From Mucilaginibacter sp. OK268 (lineage in GTDB: Bacteria > Bacteroidota > Bacteroidia > Sphingobacteriales > Sphingobacteriaceae), in NCBI RefSeq assembly GCF_900103125.1, contig NZ_FNJV01000003.1:982589-1046588 (forward strand): DNA of 64,000 nucleotides, in the 5' to 3' direction. Under the pieces are notes generated by a model. It did not search any database. It was not told the DNA's origin and was given only the letters and a program-made list of their open reading frames with translations. This document shows positions 7,881-16,926 of the stretch, in pieces (within the stretch, counting starts at the first letter, position 1; the number at the start of each line of letters is the position of its first letter). Made by a program: the position numbers and the translations under genes.

Positions 7881-10454
7881 TTATATTCTAAAATTCAAAG
7901 AAAAATATGGATACCACCCTTCATTAGAGTGCCCGGCAAGTAGCTGCACAATAGTTAAGCCGGCAGGCGAAAAGTATAACCCTCCACCAACACCCTGGTG
8001 CCAGGTAGTTGAATGTTCATCTTTTATCCATACTCTGCCTGCATCATAAAATCCGGTTAAGCCCAGCTCGCCCGGTAGTATATAACTGGCTATCTTGGCT
8101 ACCTTTACCCTGCCCTGAAGATTGTTAAACACCATTTGCTGACCAGCAAACCGGTTTTGAAGGAAACCAAGCAAATTTCCCTGCCCACCCAGGAACAGAG
8201 ATTGATAAAATGCAGGATCACCCACAGTTATGCCGCCACCAACACGATCAGACAGTACTATGGTTCCAGTTGAATTTAATTTCTGATAATAAGTAAACTC
8301 CGGCTTGATCTGCACAAATGATTTGGAATAGCTGTTAAGCCCGGTATAACCCTGAACCAATACATTGAAATAAAACCCACCAGATGGCAGTATGCTATTG
8401 TTGCGGCGATTGCTGATATAATTTAAAATCAAACCGACATGCGCCTTGTCTTTATTTAAAGTAGCGCTATCATAAGAGTTGATATGTGTTGCCTGACTGA
8501 TAAACTTTCCTACATTATCGTCAAGGTTCATGTGGTAGAATTGTAATGACGGGCCTACACTGAAAGAACTTCCTTTGCCTGTATTCCAGCGTATGGCAGG
8601 ATCAAACTGGTAGGTGTTAAAACGGGCACGATAAAACCGGCGGTATCCCGGAAATTTGTCGAGCTTGGTTTCATTACCACGCCCAAAAAAGTTCATCGTG
8701 TTATCCGGTGCCTGAATATAAGCCTGCATTGTAAAATCGGCCTTACCTATAGCCCGGATCCATTCTCCATTATATTTGATCCTAAACGCATCGGTAGCAA
8801 ACGAATGGGTGATCATTACCTGCTGTATGGTGGAATAAGGTAATTTCCTGAACCCATCTACACCTTTATATTTAAAACCCAATCCTAATAAGAAGCCATC
8901 ATCAGCATTAATAGCTGCTGTTGCCAACGGCATCCAAACATTGTAAAGGTTAGTTGGCACAAACCGGCTGTTTAGCGTATCTGTGGACAAATGCTTACTT
9001 ACCTGATTAACATTACCTGTAAAACTTGTATTATCCTTTGGCCCGTAAACCTTCACATTACTGTTAGCCTGTTTTATATCGAAAGTTTTATCATCAACAC
9101 TATCAATAATGCGTAGTTTAATGGGTGACGAAGCCTTATTGATCAAAATATGATCATTACCTGCGGCGGTGTACAACCTTAGTTCTTTGGTTATATTTGG
9201 CTGATAGGTCATGTCCCATATCTTATTTTTAGCCTCTCCTTTTTTGTTAAGACTTTCTACCGTTACACGCATGCCATTGTCGGACGCGTCACTAACCGTG
9301 ATCTGCTCATCCTTATCAGTGGTGTGCAAATCGACAATCCTGTTTATAAAACGATAATACTCGGCCATGGCTGCCGGTATATTATCCCTTCGTTTTTTTA
9401 GTATTGATAATAGTTCTTTATGCCGAAAATCGTAGGTTTCCTTTGGTAACCGTTTTAACCCCGCTTCTAAAACCTCGTCAGTTTCGGCCTTAACAAATTC
9501 ATTGGCTATCCGCATCCAATCATCATAACCTATCTGCGCATCCGGGAACTGTTTCATGAACCTAGTTTTAAACAAAGAATACTTTACCCCGGAGAGATCA
9601 CCCTTAAAATTTCCTAATAAAGGATCGATCCAGGGAAGCGCGGCTATAGATGGAAACAAGCCCTGGTTAACATGGAATACCTGGTCGCGGTCACGAGGTA
9701 CAGCTACATAATGTCTTGCTTTATCATCTTTGGTTACTGCCCAGCGCCATTGGTCTTCGTGCCTGTCCCAATCACCTATTAACAAGTCAAGCATACGTGC
9801 CCGTAAAAACGCCTCACCATCAAGCCGGTTATCATAGTTTTTAGTTAGCTCACGCTGCATCTTAAAGGTATTGTCAGATTCACCTATGGGTTCGCGTTCT
9901 TCCAGTAAGCATACCATATTGGTGAATATTTTGCTATACTCGCCCAGGGCCGGATCATCAGCAACCACACCAATAACCGGGTTAGCATGAGGTACTTTTG
10001 CAGCTACAGCCAATGGAGGAACGATAAGGGCTGAATACGGGTGTTGGGCGCTAAATTCGTCAGCCACCCAATCAACAGCAAACGTACCTTGTAAACCCTC
10101 CGGTAATAGCTTATCAGGTACTTTTTCAACACTCCTTAATACCCACTCCCTGCCTGTTTTATCTTCCAGTCGCAAAGATTTTGACTGCATGCCACCACCC
10201 TGCTTTAAGGTTGTTAAGCCTCCGTTTACCTGCGATAACCTGATCACTGGTAATTTAACAGACATGGCCCACTCTTTACGAAAATTGGTTCCAAATAGCC
10301 AGCGATGTACACCGGTAACATCATCATAAGAAGGGTGAATTTTAACGATTGTGCTATCCGGAAACTTTTGCCAGGCAGATGGAGCAATTTCCTGAGCCTG
10401 CAAGGGTATTACAAACGCTAAACAAACAAACAGAGAAGGTATCTTTTTTATCAT
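7881..10454 (-). CDS. Secreted kinase-like domain fused to an Omp85-like barrel
   Basis: An 857-residue protein with a signal peptide (about 1-21). Residues about 75-400 contain a Gly-rich segment (KQGGGMQSKSLRLED, 84-98), a strand WVLRSVEK, then LLIGDWDRHEDQWRW (224-238) and VPRDRDQVF (252-260). The last two have the spacing and residues of the catalytic and metal-binding loops of HipA/Fam20/CotH-like atypical kinases. From about 500 to the C-terminus (ending YFSLNFRI) the sequence is a beta-barrel like the Omp85/BamA-TamA surface-antigen family. From memory, longer Bacteroidota proteins carry the same region after a calcineurin-like phosphoesterase domain, which this one lacks. It stands alone between terminators. 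The kinase call is inference from motifs only. Confidence 0.75.
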   Translation of the reverse strand: MIKKIPSLFVCLAFVIPLQAQEIAPSAWQKFPDSTIVKIHPSYDDVTGVHRWLFGTNFRKEWAMSVKLPVIRLSQVNGGLTTLKQGGGMQSKSLRLEDKTGREWVLRSVEKVPDKLLPEGLQGTFAVDWVADEFSAQHPYSALIVPPLAVAAKVPHANPVIGVVADDPALGEYSKIFTNMVCLLEEREPIGESDNTFKMQRELTKNYDNRLDGEAFLRARMLDLLIGDWDRHEDQWRWAVTKDDKARHYVAVPRDRDQVFHVNQGLFPSIAALPWIDPLLGNFKGDLSGVKYSLFKTRFMKQFPDAQIGYDDWMRIANEFVKAETDEVLEAGLKRLPKETYDFRHKELLSILKKRRDNIPAAMAEYYRFINRIVDLHTTDKDEQITVSDASDNGMRVTVESLNKKGEAKNKIWDMTYQPNITKELRLYTAAGNDHILINKASSPIKLRIIDSVDDKTFDIKQANSNVKVYGPKDNTSFTGNVNQVSKHLSTDTLNSRFVPTNLYNVWMPLATAAINADDGFLLGLGFKYKGVDGFRKLPYSTIQQVMITHSFATDAFRIKYNGEWIRAIGKADFTMQAYIQAPDNTMNFFGRGNETKLDKFPGYRRFYRARFNTYQFDPAIRWNTGKGSSFSVGPSLQFYHMNLDDNVGKFISQATHINSYDSATLNKDKAHVGLILNYISNRRNNSILPSGGFYFNVLVQGYTGLNSYSKSFVQIKPEFTYYQKLNSTGTIVLSDRVGGGITVGDPAFYQSLFLGGQGNLLGFLQNRFAGQQMVFNNLQGRVKVAKIASYILPGELGLTGFYDAGRVWIKDEHSTTWHQGVGGGLYFSPAGLTIVQLLAGHSNEGWYPYFSLNFRI

Positions 10455-10767
10455 AGGTTAATTTTTGTACTGAATATACTTAGCTAAAAGTTAAATTAAT
10501 GAATATAAATTACTTAATAGCTGATAAAACAATCTACTTATATGGGTAAACGTATTAAGCGAAGCATCTATGAATAATATCTACGACGAATTTAGCTTAA
10601 ATTAAACTTAATTAAAAATTACAAACAGCAAAAGCGTAGTCACCTTATAAATGATCGAGCTGATAAAATATACTATTGATCTGTAGTTTTTATAGCTGTA
10701 TAAAACAAAACCCTGTAAATCAAATGATTTACAGGGTTCAAGAATCAACCTTTCTACTTGAGAAAGA
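10455..10767. other. Intergenic region, AT-rich
   Basis: A 313-base gap between two minus-strand genes. It holds the terminator at 10709-10738 and the presumed promoter region of the kinase-like/barrel gene. I see no convincing coding frame; a short minus-strand frame overlapping the end of the repeat-protein gene has no protein character. Confidence 0.6.
10709..10738 (-). terminator. Rho-independent terminator of the Lys/Ala repeat gene
   Basis: Perfect 13-base arms AACCCTGTAAATC and GATTTACAGGGTT with a 4-base loop. On the minus strand the stem is followed by TTTTGTTTTA. It lies 30 bases past the stop of the repeat-protein gene. Confidence 0.85.
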
Positions 10768-11388
10768 TTACTCTGTTTTTTTGATATACTGTTTGTTGCC
10801 ACTTGGAGATAAAGTATACTTACCTCCTCTTGGGCCTAAATAAATAGTTCTGCCTTTATCGTCTTTGCCGATGGCTTTATCTTCAGATTTATTTGCAGCT
10901 TCGGTAACAGTTCTAGTTGCTTTTGCTTTTTTAGCACTAACCGCAGTGGTGGCATCATCTTTAGCATCTTTTGCTTTGGCAGTAGCTTTTTCTGCTTTAT
11001 CATCAGCTTTTACTTTTGCGTCTTTTGCTGCTGCTACTTTATCATCAGCTTTTGACTTAACATCTTTTGCTTTTGCAGTGGCTTTATCAGCTTTATCCTC
11101 AGCTTTTGCTTTGGTATCTTTTGCTGCTGCTACTTTATCATCAGCTTTTGACTTGGCGTCTTTTGCTTTGGCTGCTGCTTTTTCGGCTTTTGCATCGGCC
11201 TTAGCTTTTGCTTTTGCAGCAGCTTTATCGGCTTTGTCGTCGGCTGTTGCTTTTGCTTTGTCGGCTGCTTTTTCGGTTTTGTCAGCAGCTTTCTTTTTAG
11301 CTTTTTTTACAGCAGCGTCAGTTGTCTGTGCAAACGTATTGGCACTTACTAATAATACTGAGAATAATAATACAAATAATTTTTTCAT
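10768..11388 (-). CDS. Secreted Lys/Ala-rich coiled-coil repeat protein
   Basis: A 206-residue protein with a clear signal peptide (MKKLFVLLFSVLLVSANTFA) and a long Ala/Lys/Asp-rich helical region (about 25-160). Within it a unit of about 32 residues is repeated two to three times (DKADKATAKAKDVKSKADDK and close variants), with shorter KAxxKAxxK periodicity throughout. This resembles LEA-like or histone H1-like low-complexity helices. The C-terminal 30 residues (KGRTIYLGPRGGKYTLSPSG then NKQYIKK) form a separate basic module that resembles the PBCV-type basic adaptor motif. Role unknown; stress protection or envelope/polyanion binding is possible. It is a single gene with its own terminator. 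Confidence 0.8.
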   Translation of the reverse strand: MKKLFVLLFSVLLVSANTFAQTTDAAVKKAKKKAADKTEKAADKAKATADDKADKAAAKAKAKADAKAEKAAAKAKDAKSKADDKVAAAKDTKAKAEDKADKATAKAKDVKSKADDKVAAAKDAKVKADDKAEKATAKAKDAKDDATTAVSAKKAKATRTVTEAANKSEDKAIGKDDKGRTIYLGPRGGKYTLSPSGNKQYIKKTE

Positions 11389-11908
11389 GTTAAAATAATT
11401 TTAGTTGTAACGAACTAATTGAAATTTGGTTTACAAGTTTAACAGTTTTGACTAGATACTATATCAATAGGTTTAAAACAGCCATTCAATTTGTTTTCCA
11501 TGATATTAAAATATTTCTTAATTGATGAACAAACTCTCCGAACAGATGATTTAATTGTTTTGTTGCATTCGATGCTTCCTTTGTCAGGTTTGTCGAAATG
11601 GTTGTGTTTGTGTTGATACCTCTTGAGTGAGTTCTTCCATACTAATAGATTTTAGGTTCAGTAATGATTATCTAAATTTAAAAAAAATAAATAAAGAATT
11701 AATCGATTCTTCTTATTATTTCAAAAACTAAATCCTGTGCAAGGTCGTAAAGAAATCATCATGTAAGCTCAAAATTAATATACTTCTAATGATTCAATGA
11801 TATCTGTTTTCTTGGCAGACTAGTTCATTTTTTATTAAATACAAGCTTTATGATTTATTTCATTTATCCAAAAAAATGTATATTCGTGTAAATCAAAAAT
11901 CTACAACC
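11389..11908. other. AT-rich divergent intergenic region
   Basis: About 520 bases between a minus-strand and a plus-strand gene, holding both promoters. A weak TATATTCG box at 11879-11886 may serve the downstream DUF1508 gene. On the minus strand an ATG at 11638-11640 opens a short frame whose protein-like continuation (TNLTKEASNATKQLNHLFG) is in another frame, ending at 11486. This may be a decayed or misread small gene. Nothing else is recognised. Confidence 0.4.
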
Positions 11909-12235
11909 ATGGGAAAATTTGCAACTAAAACAGGTAAAGACGGACAACATTATTTTAATCTTTTAGCTACTAATGGTCAGGTTATTCTGTCAAGCGAAGG
12001 GTATACAACAACTGCCGCTATGCATAATGGTATCGAGTCGGTTAAAAAGAATGCGCCCGATGATAAGCATTTTGAAAGAGCAGACTCCAAAAATGGAAAA
12101 TTCTACTTTAATCTGAAAGCCTCTAACGGTCAGGTGATCGGCAAGAGCCAAATGTATGAAAGTGTAGCCAGCCGCGACAACGGCATTGAATCTGTTAAAA
12201 AGAATGCACCTGATGCTCCAACAGTAGAAGAGTAA
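11909..12235 (+). CDS. YegP-type protein with two DUF1508 repeats
   Basis: A small soluble protein of 108 residues if it starts at MGKFATKTG. Two tandem copies of the DUF1508 fold are visible: residues about 2-48 (DGQHYFNLLATNGQVILSSE, then NGIESVKKNAPD) and about 53-101 (NGKFYFNLKASNGQVIGKSQ, then NGIESVKKNAPD). The length and double-repeat design match the YegP family (about 110 residues). An upstream in-frame ATG at 11876 would add 11 residues that do not belong to the domain and overlaps a possible promoter box, so the ATG at 11909 was preferred. Function of the family is not established. It stands alone and converges on the hybrid sensor gene. Confidence 0.88.
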   Translation: MGKFATKTGKDGQHYFNLLATNGQVILSSEGYTTTAAMHNGIESVKKNAPDDKHFERADSKNGKFYFNLKASNGQVIGKSQMYESVASRDNGIESVKKNAPDAPTVEE

Positions 12236-12257
12236 TTTACTTTTTAATTTAAATAGC

Positions 12258-12291
12258 AAAAGTGCCCTGGGTTTTGTTCCGGGGCATTTTT
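12258..12291. terminator. Bidirectional terminator
   Basis: The arms AAAAGTGCCC and GGGGCATTTTT flank a short loop, with A-tract on one side and T-tract on the other. It sits between convergent genes (DUF1508 on plus, hybrid sensor on minus) and can serve both. Confidence 0.75.
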
Positions 12292-12294
12292 CAT

Positions 12295-15200
12295 TTAAGC
12301 CTCTTCTATAAACTCACTCGGGGTTTTGCCGTACTGCTTTTTAAATTCCTTACTAAAATACTTACGATCGCTGAACCCGACCATATAAGCTATCTCATTG
12401 ATGGTATATCGTTTACTTTGTAAAAGTATGGTCGCATTATTCATTTTGATAGACTTAATAAATTCATTGACCGACATTCCTGTAAGTGCACTCAGTTTTT
12501 TATACAATATCGGCTGACTCATAGCCACCGCCTTTGCTAATTCGGGCACACCAAATTCTAAATTATCAATATCCGCCTCTATGATCCTGATCACTTTACT
12601 GAGAAACTCGTTATCAATAGAATCAACCAGCTTTTTAACCTTCTGATCGTTGTTTGCATGCTGAACAGCAATAGCTCCTTCACTTTCGGGAACAGGTTTA
12701 AGCTGCCGGTTGAAACTTTGGCGTATCCTTTCGCTGGCTGTTAAAAGATTGTTTACCTGCAATAATAAAATCTCGATACTGAATGGCTTCGACAAATAAA
12801 CATCTGCTCCCATTTTCAATCCTTCGGCATGGCTTGAATCAGAGGCCCTGGCAGTTAAAAGAATAACCGGGATGTGATTTGTCCTTTCATCTGCCTTTAG
12901 CTTATTACACAAAGTAAAGCCATCCATTTCGGGCATCATCACATCACTAATGATGATATCCGGAATATGTTCTTCAGCTAATTCCCATCCTTTTAATCCG
13001 TTATCACCCGTGATCACCTCGTAATGATCCTGTAAAAAACCGCTTATAAATGCTCGTACATCGGGGTTATCCTCCACCAACAAAACGAGGTATTTTTTAC
13101 TTTCAGCAAGTTTGCTACCGATCACGGGACTAATTATAGTCATATCGGAGCTTACCACAGGCTTCGCTAATACAGAAGGATCCTCCACCCGTTGCCTGAT
13201 CAGGTCTTCGGGGCTAAAATGATCTGCCCCCTTGCGCAAGTTAACCGCAAACGCAGTATTGTTGCCTTCTGGTGATAATTTACTCTCTACAGTAATAGAA
13301 CCCTGATGTAATTCTACTATGCTTTTAGCCAGGGCTAAGCCGATACCATAACCTGTATTTTGCTTTCCGTGGTCATTCTCCTGGAAATAGTTTTCGAATA
13401 AATTATCCAGATTTTCGGGTGCTATCCCTTTACCATTATCGGCTACAGTAATGGTAATTTCATCCTTCTTTTCTTCTATAAAAATACCAATATGCCCTCC
13501 GTAATTGGTAAACTTAAAAGCGTTATAAATTAAATTATAAAACACCTTTTCTAACTGTTCTTTATCAAAATACCCCCTGATATCATCCGACGAAGAAATC
13601 AGGTCTGTAGTGATGTTACCCGATAGGGAATTATCATAAAACGAGGCCAGTATTTCCTTCAGGATGTTTACTATATTATATTCTGCCACATGAAGTTTTA
13701 GGTTGCCACTTTCGGCTTTGCGAAAATCCATCAGTTCGTTAACCAGTTGAAGCAGACTATCCGAATTCTTCTTTACGATCTGCAATTGTTTGGTGTTTTC
13801 GGCATCTTCCTTTCCGAACAATACTAATTTTTCCAAAGGCCCCAATATTAGAGAAAGGTGTGTACGGATCTCATGCGAAATGTTGGTAAAGAAATTCAAC
13901 TTTAACTGGGTAAGCTCTTTATCTCTGCGTAACAGCGACCGGAGAATAAAAAAGCGGGCTATCAAAAACACTAAGCTGCCTATAAACAATATATATAAAC
14001 ACCAGGCCCATATGGTTTCCCAAAATGGTGGCAGCACCTGTATATGCAAAACCGCGGCCCGCCCCCACACGCCATCATTATTAGCCCCTTTTGCTAAAAA
14101 CGTATACCCCCCTGGCGAAAGATTGGTATACGGGGCCGACGGGATATCGGTATGTACCCAATCTTTATCAAAGCCTTGTAATTTATAGGCGTATTTGTCC
14201 TTTTCAGACTTGATATAGTTTAACACCGCAAAATCTACAGTAAACACATTTTGCGCATGTGTAAAGGTTATTTTGGGGGTTAAGCTGATATCTTTTTTTA
14301 ATAAGCCATCGGGCTGATTGATCCCGACGGGCTGGTTAAACAGTTTTAGAGCGGTGATGATAACAGGTGGCGCGATATTATTATCCTCAATTTTGGATGG
14401 AAAAAAACTGCTTAAGCCATTGTATCCTCCGAAAAGCATTTCACCGTCAAAGGTTTTAAAGCAGGAATTAATATTAAATGTATTCCCCCCTAAGCCATCG
14501 CTTTTGTTATAATTTTTGAAGGTTTGTGAAGCGACATTAAATTTGGATAAACCATTGCCTGTACCCATCCAAAGGTTATGATTTTCGTCCTCCAAAATAC
14601 TCTGTACGTTATTGTTAGCCAACCCTTCTTTTTCTGAATATGTGATAAACCTCTGTTGGCCGCTATTGTACCTGGCCAGTCCCCCATAATATGATCCAAC
14701 CCAGATATGGCCCTGCACATCCTGATAGATACAATTGATATCGTTGGATTTTAAGCCATCCTGGGTAGTCAACAATTTTAAACCACCATGTATATGATCT
14801 AATAAGTACAATCCATTAGTTGTCGCTATCCATATATTCCTTGCTTTATCTTCCAGTAATGTTTTGACAGATCGTTTGCCAATTTTAGTAATGACCGGAT
14901 TGTCGGCCGCCTGTAGTACCGTATTATTTCGCCTAAAAACAAGCAAACCGTTTTGAGTTCCAACCCAGAAATTACTCCGCGAATCTTCCAAAATACCCAA
15001 CACTTCAGAACCTAATGTTACCGGGTCGTTTTCCTTATAAAGATATCGCTTGAAATTACGGGTGACCGGATTAAACAGATTTAAGCCGCCGCCATGCGTC
15101 CCTGTCCAAACGTTACCGCTCTTGTCAATATATATTACCTTAACCAGGTCTGATCCAAGCGATGTGGGGTCACTCACTTTATTTTGATAAGTGGTTACCA

Positions 15201-16386
15201 CATCGGCCTTGCGATCAAAATAATTCAGGCCTCCCCCTTCGGTACCTATCCATAGGTTATGTTTATTATCTTCCCATACTGCGCTCACTACATTGTTATT
15301 GATATTGGAGTGATAGCGTGTTGTTTGAAAGGTCAAAAACGTGGTATTGTTACTGGATACCATATTGATACCTCCCCAATAAGTACCTATCCATACCGTA
15401 TTGGTGTTATCCATGAACACACTGTAGATGGAATTCTGACTCAGGCTACTCTTATCCTCCGGATCATGTTTATAGGATGAAAATTGTTTTGTTGCAGGAT
15501 CAAGAATACTTAAGCCACCCTGTGTACCGATCCATATTTTACCGGAGCTGGCTGTTTGCAGTATCCGTATGTTATTATTCACAGGGCCATTTACACCATT
15601 ATTGCTCAAAAACCGGATACAGGTGTTGGTGCTTTTATCATAAAGGTTGACACCCCCATGCACCGTACCGATCCATAAGTTATGCTTCAGATCTTCGGTA
15701 ATGGTGGTCACATAATTATCGCTCAGGCTATTGGGGTTATATTCCTTATGCCTGAACATTTGATATGTATACCCGCTACCCTTCTTTTGCATTTTGGTAA
15801 GCCCTGCCGACGAACCTAGCCAATAAATACCCTCATGATCCTGGTATATGGTATGCACATTGGTTCCGTACAGGCCGGCTACAGAATCAGGAACAGCCAC
15901 CGAACTGAAATTGCCTGGTTTCCCGGCCGGCAGCATATGCAAGCCGTTTGATGACCATACCCAGACGTTTTTTTGCCGGTCCTGATAAACCGAACTGATA
16001 ATTTGATTACCCTTAGCTGGTGAAGGTGTACCTAACAGAATCCTGTCAAAACTATCCGTTTCGGGGTTATACTTGTTTAGTCCATTGCGGGTACCAATCC
16101 AGAGCGTCTTGTGTGAGTCAAGCAGCAGACCAGTAATATAATCTGATGAAAGGCTTGATTTATCCGCAGGATCATTTTTGTAGATCTTAAAACTGCGGGT
16201 ATTATACTTATTGAGCCCGTGTTGGGTACCATACCACATAAACCCCCGGCCATCCTGAATTATGGCCAGTACCGAATTTTGTGACAAGCCATTATCCACC
16301 GTCAAATTCTCAAACGCGATACGCTGACTATAGGCAGCCGAGTAACAGCCTATGGAAAACAGGAATATGGTTATAGTAAATTTCAT
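12295..16386 (-). CDS. Hybrid two-component system (HTCS) sensor/AraC regulator
   Basis: A 1363-residue one-protein signalling system. Order: signal peptide (1-20); a periplasmic two-component-regulator propeller (about 24-690, with many WIGTxxGLNxY repeats); a Y_Y_Y domain (about 700-785); a transmembrane helix (about 790-815, WCLYILFIGSLVFLIARFF); a HisKA domain with His838 in SHEIRTHLSLI (His replaces the common Pro after RT); a HATPase domain (DNGKGIAPENL, GYGIGLALAKSIV); a receiver domain with Asp1148 (ISDVMMPEMDG); and an AraC-type DNA-binding domain (about 1265-1363, INEIAYMVGFSDRKYFSKEF). HTCS proteins bind oligosaccharides in the periplasm and activate nearby polysaccharide loci. The likely target is the SusC/SusD/GH16/GH2 locus directly upstream. 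Confidence 0.96.
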   Translation of the reverse strand: MKFTITIFLFSIGCYSAAYSQRIAFENLTVDNGLSQNSVLAIIQDGRGFMWYGTQHGLNKYNTRSFKIYKNDPADKSSLSSDYITGLLLDSHKTLWIGTRNGLNKYNPETDSFDRILLGTPSPAKGNQIISSVYQDRQKNVWVWSSNGLHMLPAGKPGNFSSVAVPDSVAGLYGTNVHTIYQDHEGIYWLGSSAGLTKMQKKGSGYTYQMFRHKEYNPNSLSDNYVTTITEDLKHNLWIGTVHGGVNLYDKSTNTCIRFLSNNGVNGPVNNNIRILQTASSGKIWIGTQGGLSILDPATKQFSSYKHDPEDKSSLSQNSIYSVFMDNTNTVWIGTYWGGINMVSSNNTTFLTFQTTRYHSNINNNVVSAVWEDNKHNLWIGTEGGGLNYFDRKADVVTTYQNKVSDPTSLGSDLVKVIYIDKSGNVWTGTHGGGLNLFNPVTRNFKRYLYKENDPVTLGSEVLGILEDSRSNFWVGTQNGLLVFRRNNTVLQAADNPVITKIGKRSVKTLLEDKARNIWIATTNGLYLLDHIHGGLKLLTTQDGLKSNDINCIYQDVQGHIWVGSYYGGLARYNSGQQRFITYSEKEGLANNNVQSILEDENHNLWMGTGNGLSKFNVASQTFKNYNKSDGLGGNTFNINSCFKTFDGEMLFGGYNGLSSFFPSKIEDNNIAPPVIITALKLFNQPVGINQPDGLLKKDISLTPKITFTHAQNVFTVDFAVLNYIKSEKDKYAYKLQGFDKDWVHTDIPSAPYTNLSPGGYTFLAKGANNDGVWGRAAVLHIQVLPPFWETIWAWCLYILFIGSLVFLIARFFILRSLLRRDKELTQLKLNFFTNISHEIRTHLSLILGPLEKLVLFGKEDAENTKQLQIVKKNSDSLLQLVNELMDFRKAESGNLKLHVAEYNIVNILKEILASFYDNSLSGNITTDLISSSDDIRGYFDKEQLEKVFYNLIYNAFKFTNYGGHIGIFIEEKKDEITITVADNGKGIAPENLDNLFENYFQENDHGKQNTGYGIGLALAKSIVELHQGSITVESKLSPEGNNTAFAVNLRKGADHFSPEDLIRQRVEDPSVLAKPVVSSDMTIISPVIGSKLAESKKYLVLLVEDNPDVRAFISGFLQDHYEVITGDNGLKGWELAEEHIPDIIISDVMMPEMDGFTLCNKLKADERTNHIPVILLTARASDSSHAEGLKMGADVYLSKPFSIEILLLQVNNLLTASERIRQSFNRQLKPVPESEGAIAVQHANNDQKVKKLVDSIDNEFLSKVIRIIEADIDNLEFGVPELAKAVAMSQPILYKKLSALTGMSVNEFIKSIKMNNATILLQSKRYTINEIAYMVGFSDRKYFSKEFKKQYGKTPSEFIEEA

Positions 16387-16598
16387 TTGATTGACCGGTC
16401 AAATAAAACTAACAAAATTCCTGTTACATTAATAGTTTTTATTATCAGGACGATTTTCTTTAAGTACTGGCCGCCGTTAATTTTTTTGTAAATGACTTAG
16501 ATCATCGATGTGCCTATCAGCTGTTCAAAAACTTTTTAAACCTTAAATTTTAACACTTTTTTAGTCAAAACAGCTTGAAAAAGCTTGATTTTTATCCA

Positions 16599-16637
16599 TT
16601 TTAACAAAGTTTTAACGCCATTTTAACACTTTTTAAC
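16599..16637. promoter_or_regulatory. Four TTTTAAC repeats phased at 10-11 bp
   Basis: TTTTAAC occurs at 16599, 16610, 16621 and 16631, so the spacing is 11, 11 and 10 bases, one helical turn. Further copies start at 16548 and 16733. The cluster lies about 210-250 bases upstream of the HTCS start. It could be a bent-DNA element or a multi-site regulator target. Confidence 0.5.
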
Positions 16638-16741
16638 AAATTTTTGATGGGTTTTGAAAGGTTTAAAAAGTATTAATTTATTGAAAATCAAATAATTAAG
16701 TAAAAATCGGTCTGTTTTTGTGCCCTTTTCTCTTTTAACAA

Positions 16742-16780
16742 AACGGCCCGGTTTCCTTTTTTAAAGGGAACCGGGCCGTT
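16742..16780 (-). terminator. Terminator of the GH2/GH16/SusCD operon
   Basis: Fifteen-base arms AACGGCCCGGTTTCC and GGGAACCGGGCCGTT, with one G-T pair, around a 9-base loop. On the minus strand it is followed by TTTTGTT. It lies about 150 bases past the GH2 stop and separates that operon from the HTCS gene. Confidence 0.75.
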
Positions 16781-16856
16781 GTATATACAAATATACCGAA
16801 ATTTTCAGGCATATAAAAGCCCTGAGTTATCAGAATGTGTTTAATGGAATAGCTAC

Positions 16857-16888
16857 GAGATTGCTTCGTCGTTCCTCCTCGCAATGAC
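16857..16888. repeat. Short interspersed repeat (GAGATTGCTTCG...GCAATGAC type)
   Basis: The stretch starts GAGATTGCTTCGTCG and ends CCTCGCAATGAC, with the near-inverted ends ATTGC and GCAAT. From memory this type of short repeat is scattered between genes in many Bacteroidota genomes. It lies just after the GH2 stop codon. Confidence 0.5.
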
Positions 16889-16926
16889 ATTGGGGGGATT
16901 TAGTTGCTTTCTGCCCAACATCTCCA

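Larger units (their letters stand above)
16387..16926. other. Regulatory intergenic region before the HTCS gene
   Basis: A 540-base gap between minus-strand genes. It contains phased TTTTAAC repeats (16599-16637), a strong terminator hairpin (16742-16780) and a short interspersed repeat (16857-16888). No coding frame is seen. Confidence 0.7.

Noticed and set aside
10608..10802. Minus-strand 64-codon frame
   Set aside because: Overlaps the end of the repeat-protein gene and its terminator; no protein-like character.
10865..11398. Long Ala/Ser/Phe-rich plus-strand frame opposite the Lys/Ala repeat gene
   Set aside because: It is the antisense shadow of a low-complexity gene; the minus-strand frame has a signal peptide and terminator, this one has neither.
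11876..11908. Upstream start for the DUF1508 gene
   Set aside because: The added residues do not belong to the domain and the codons overlap a possible promoter box.
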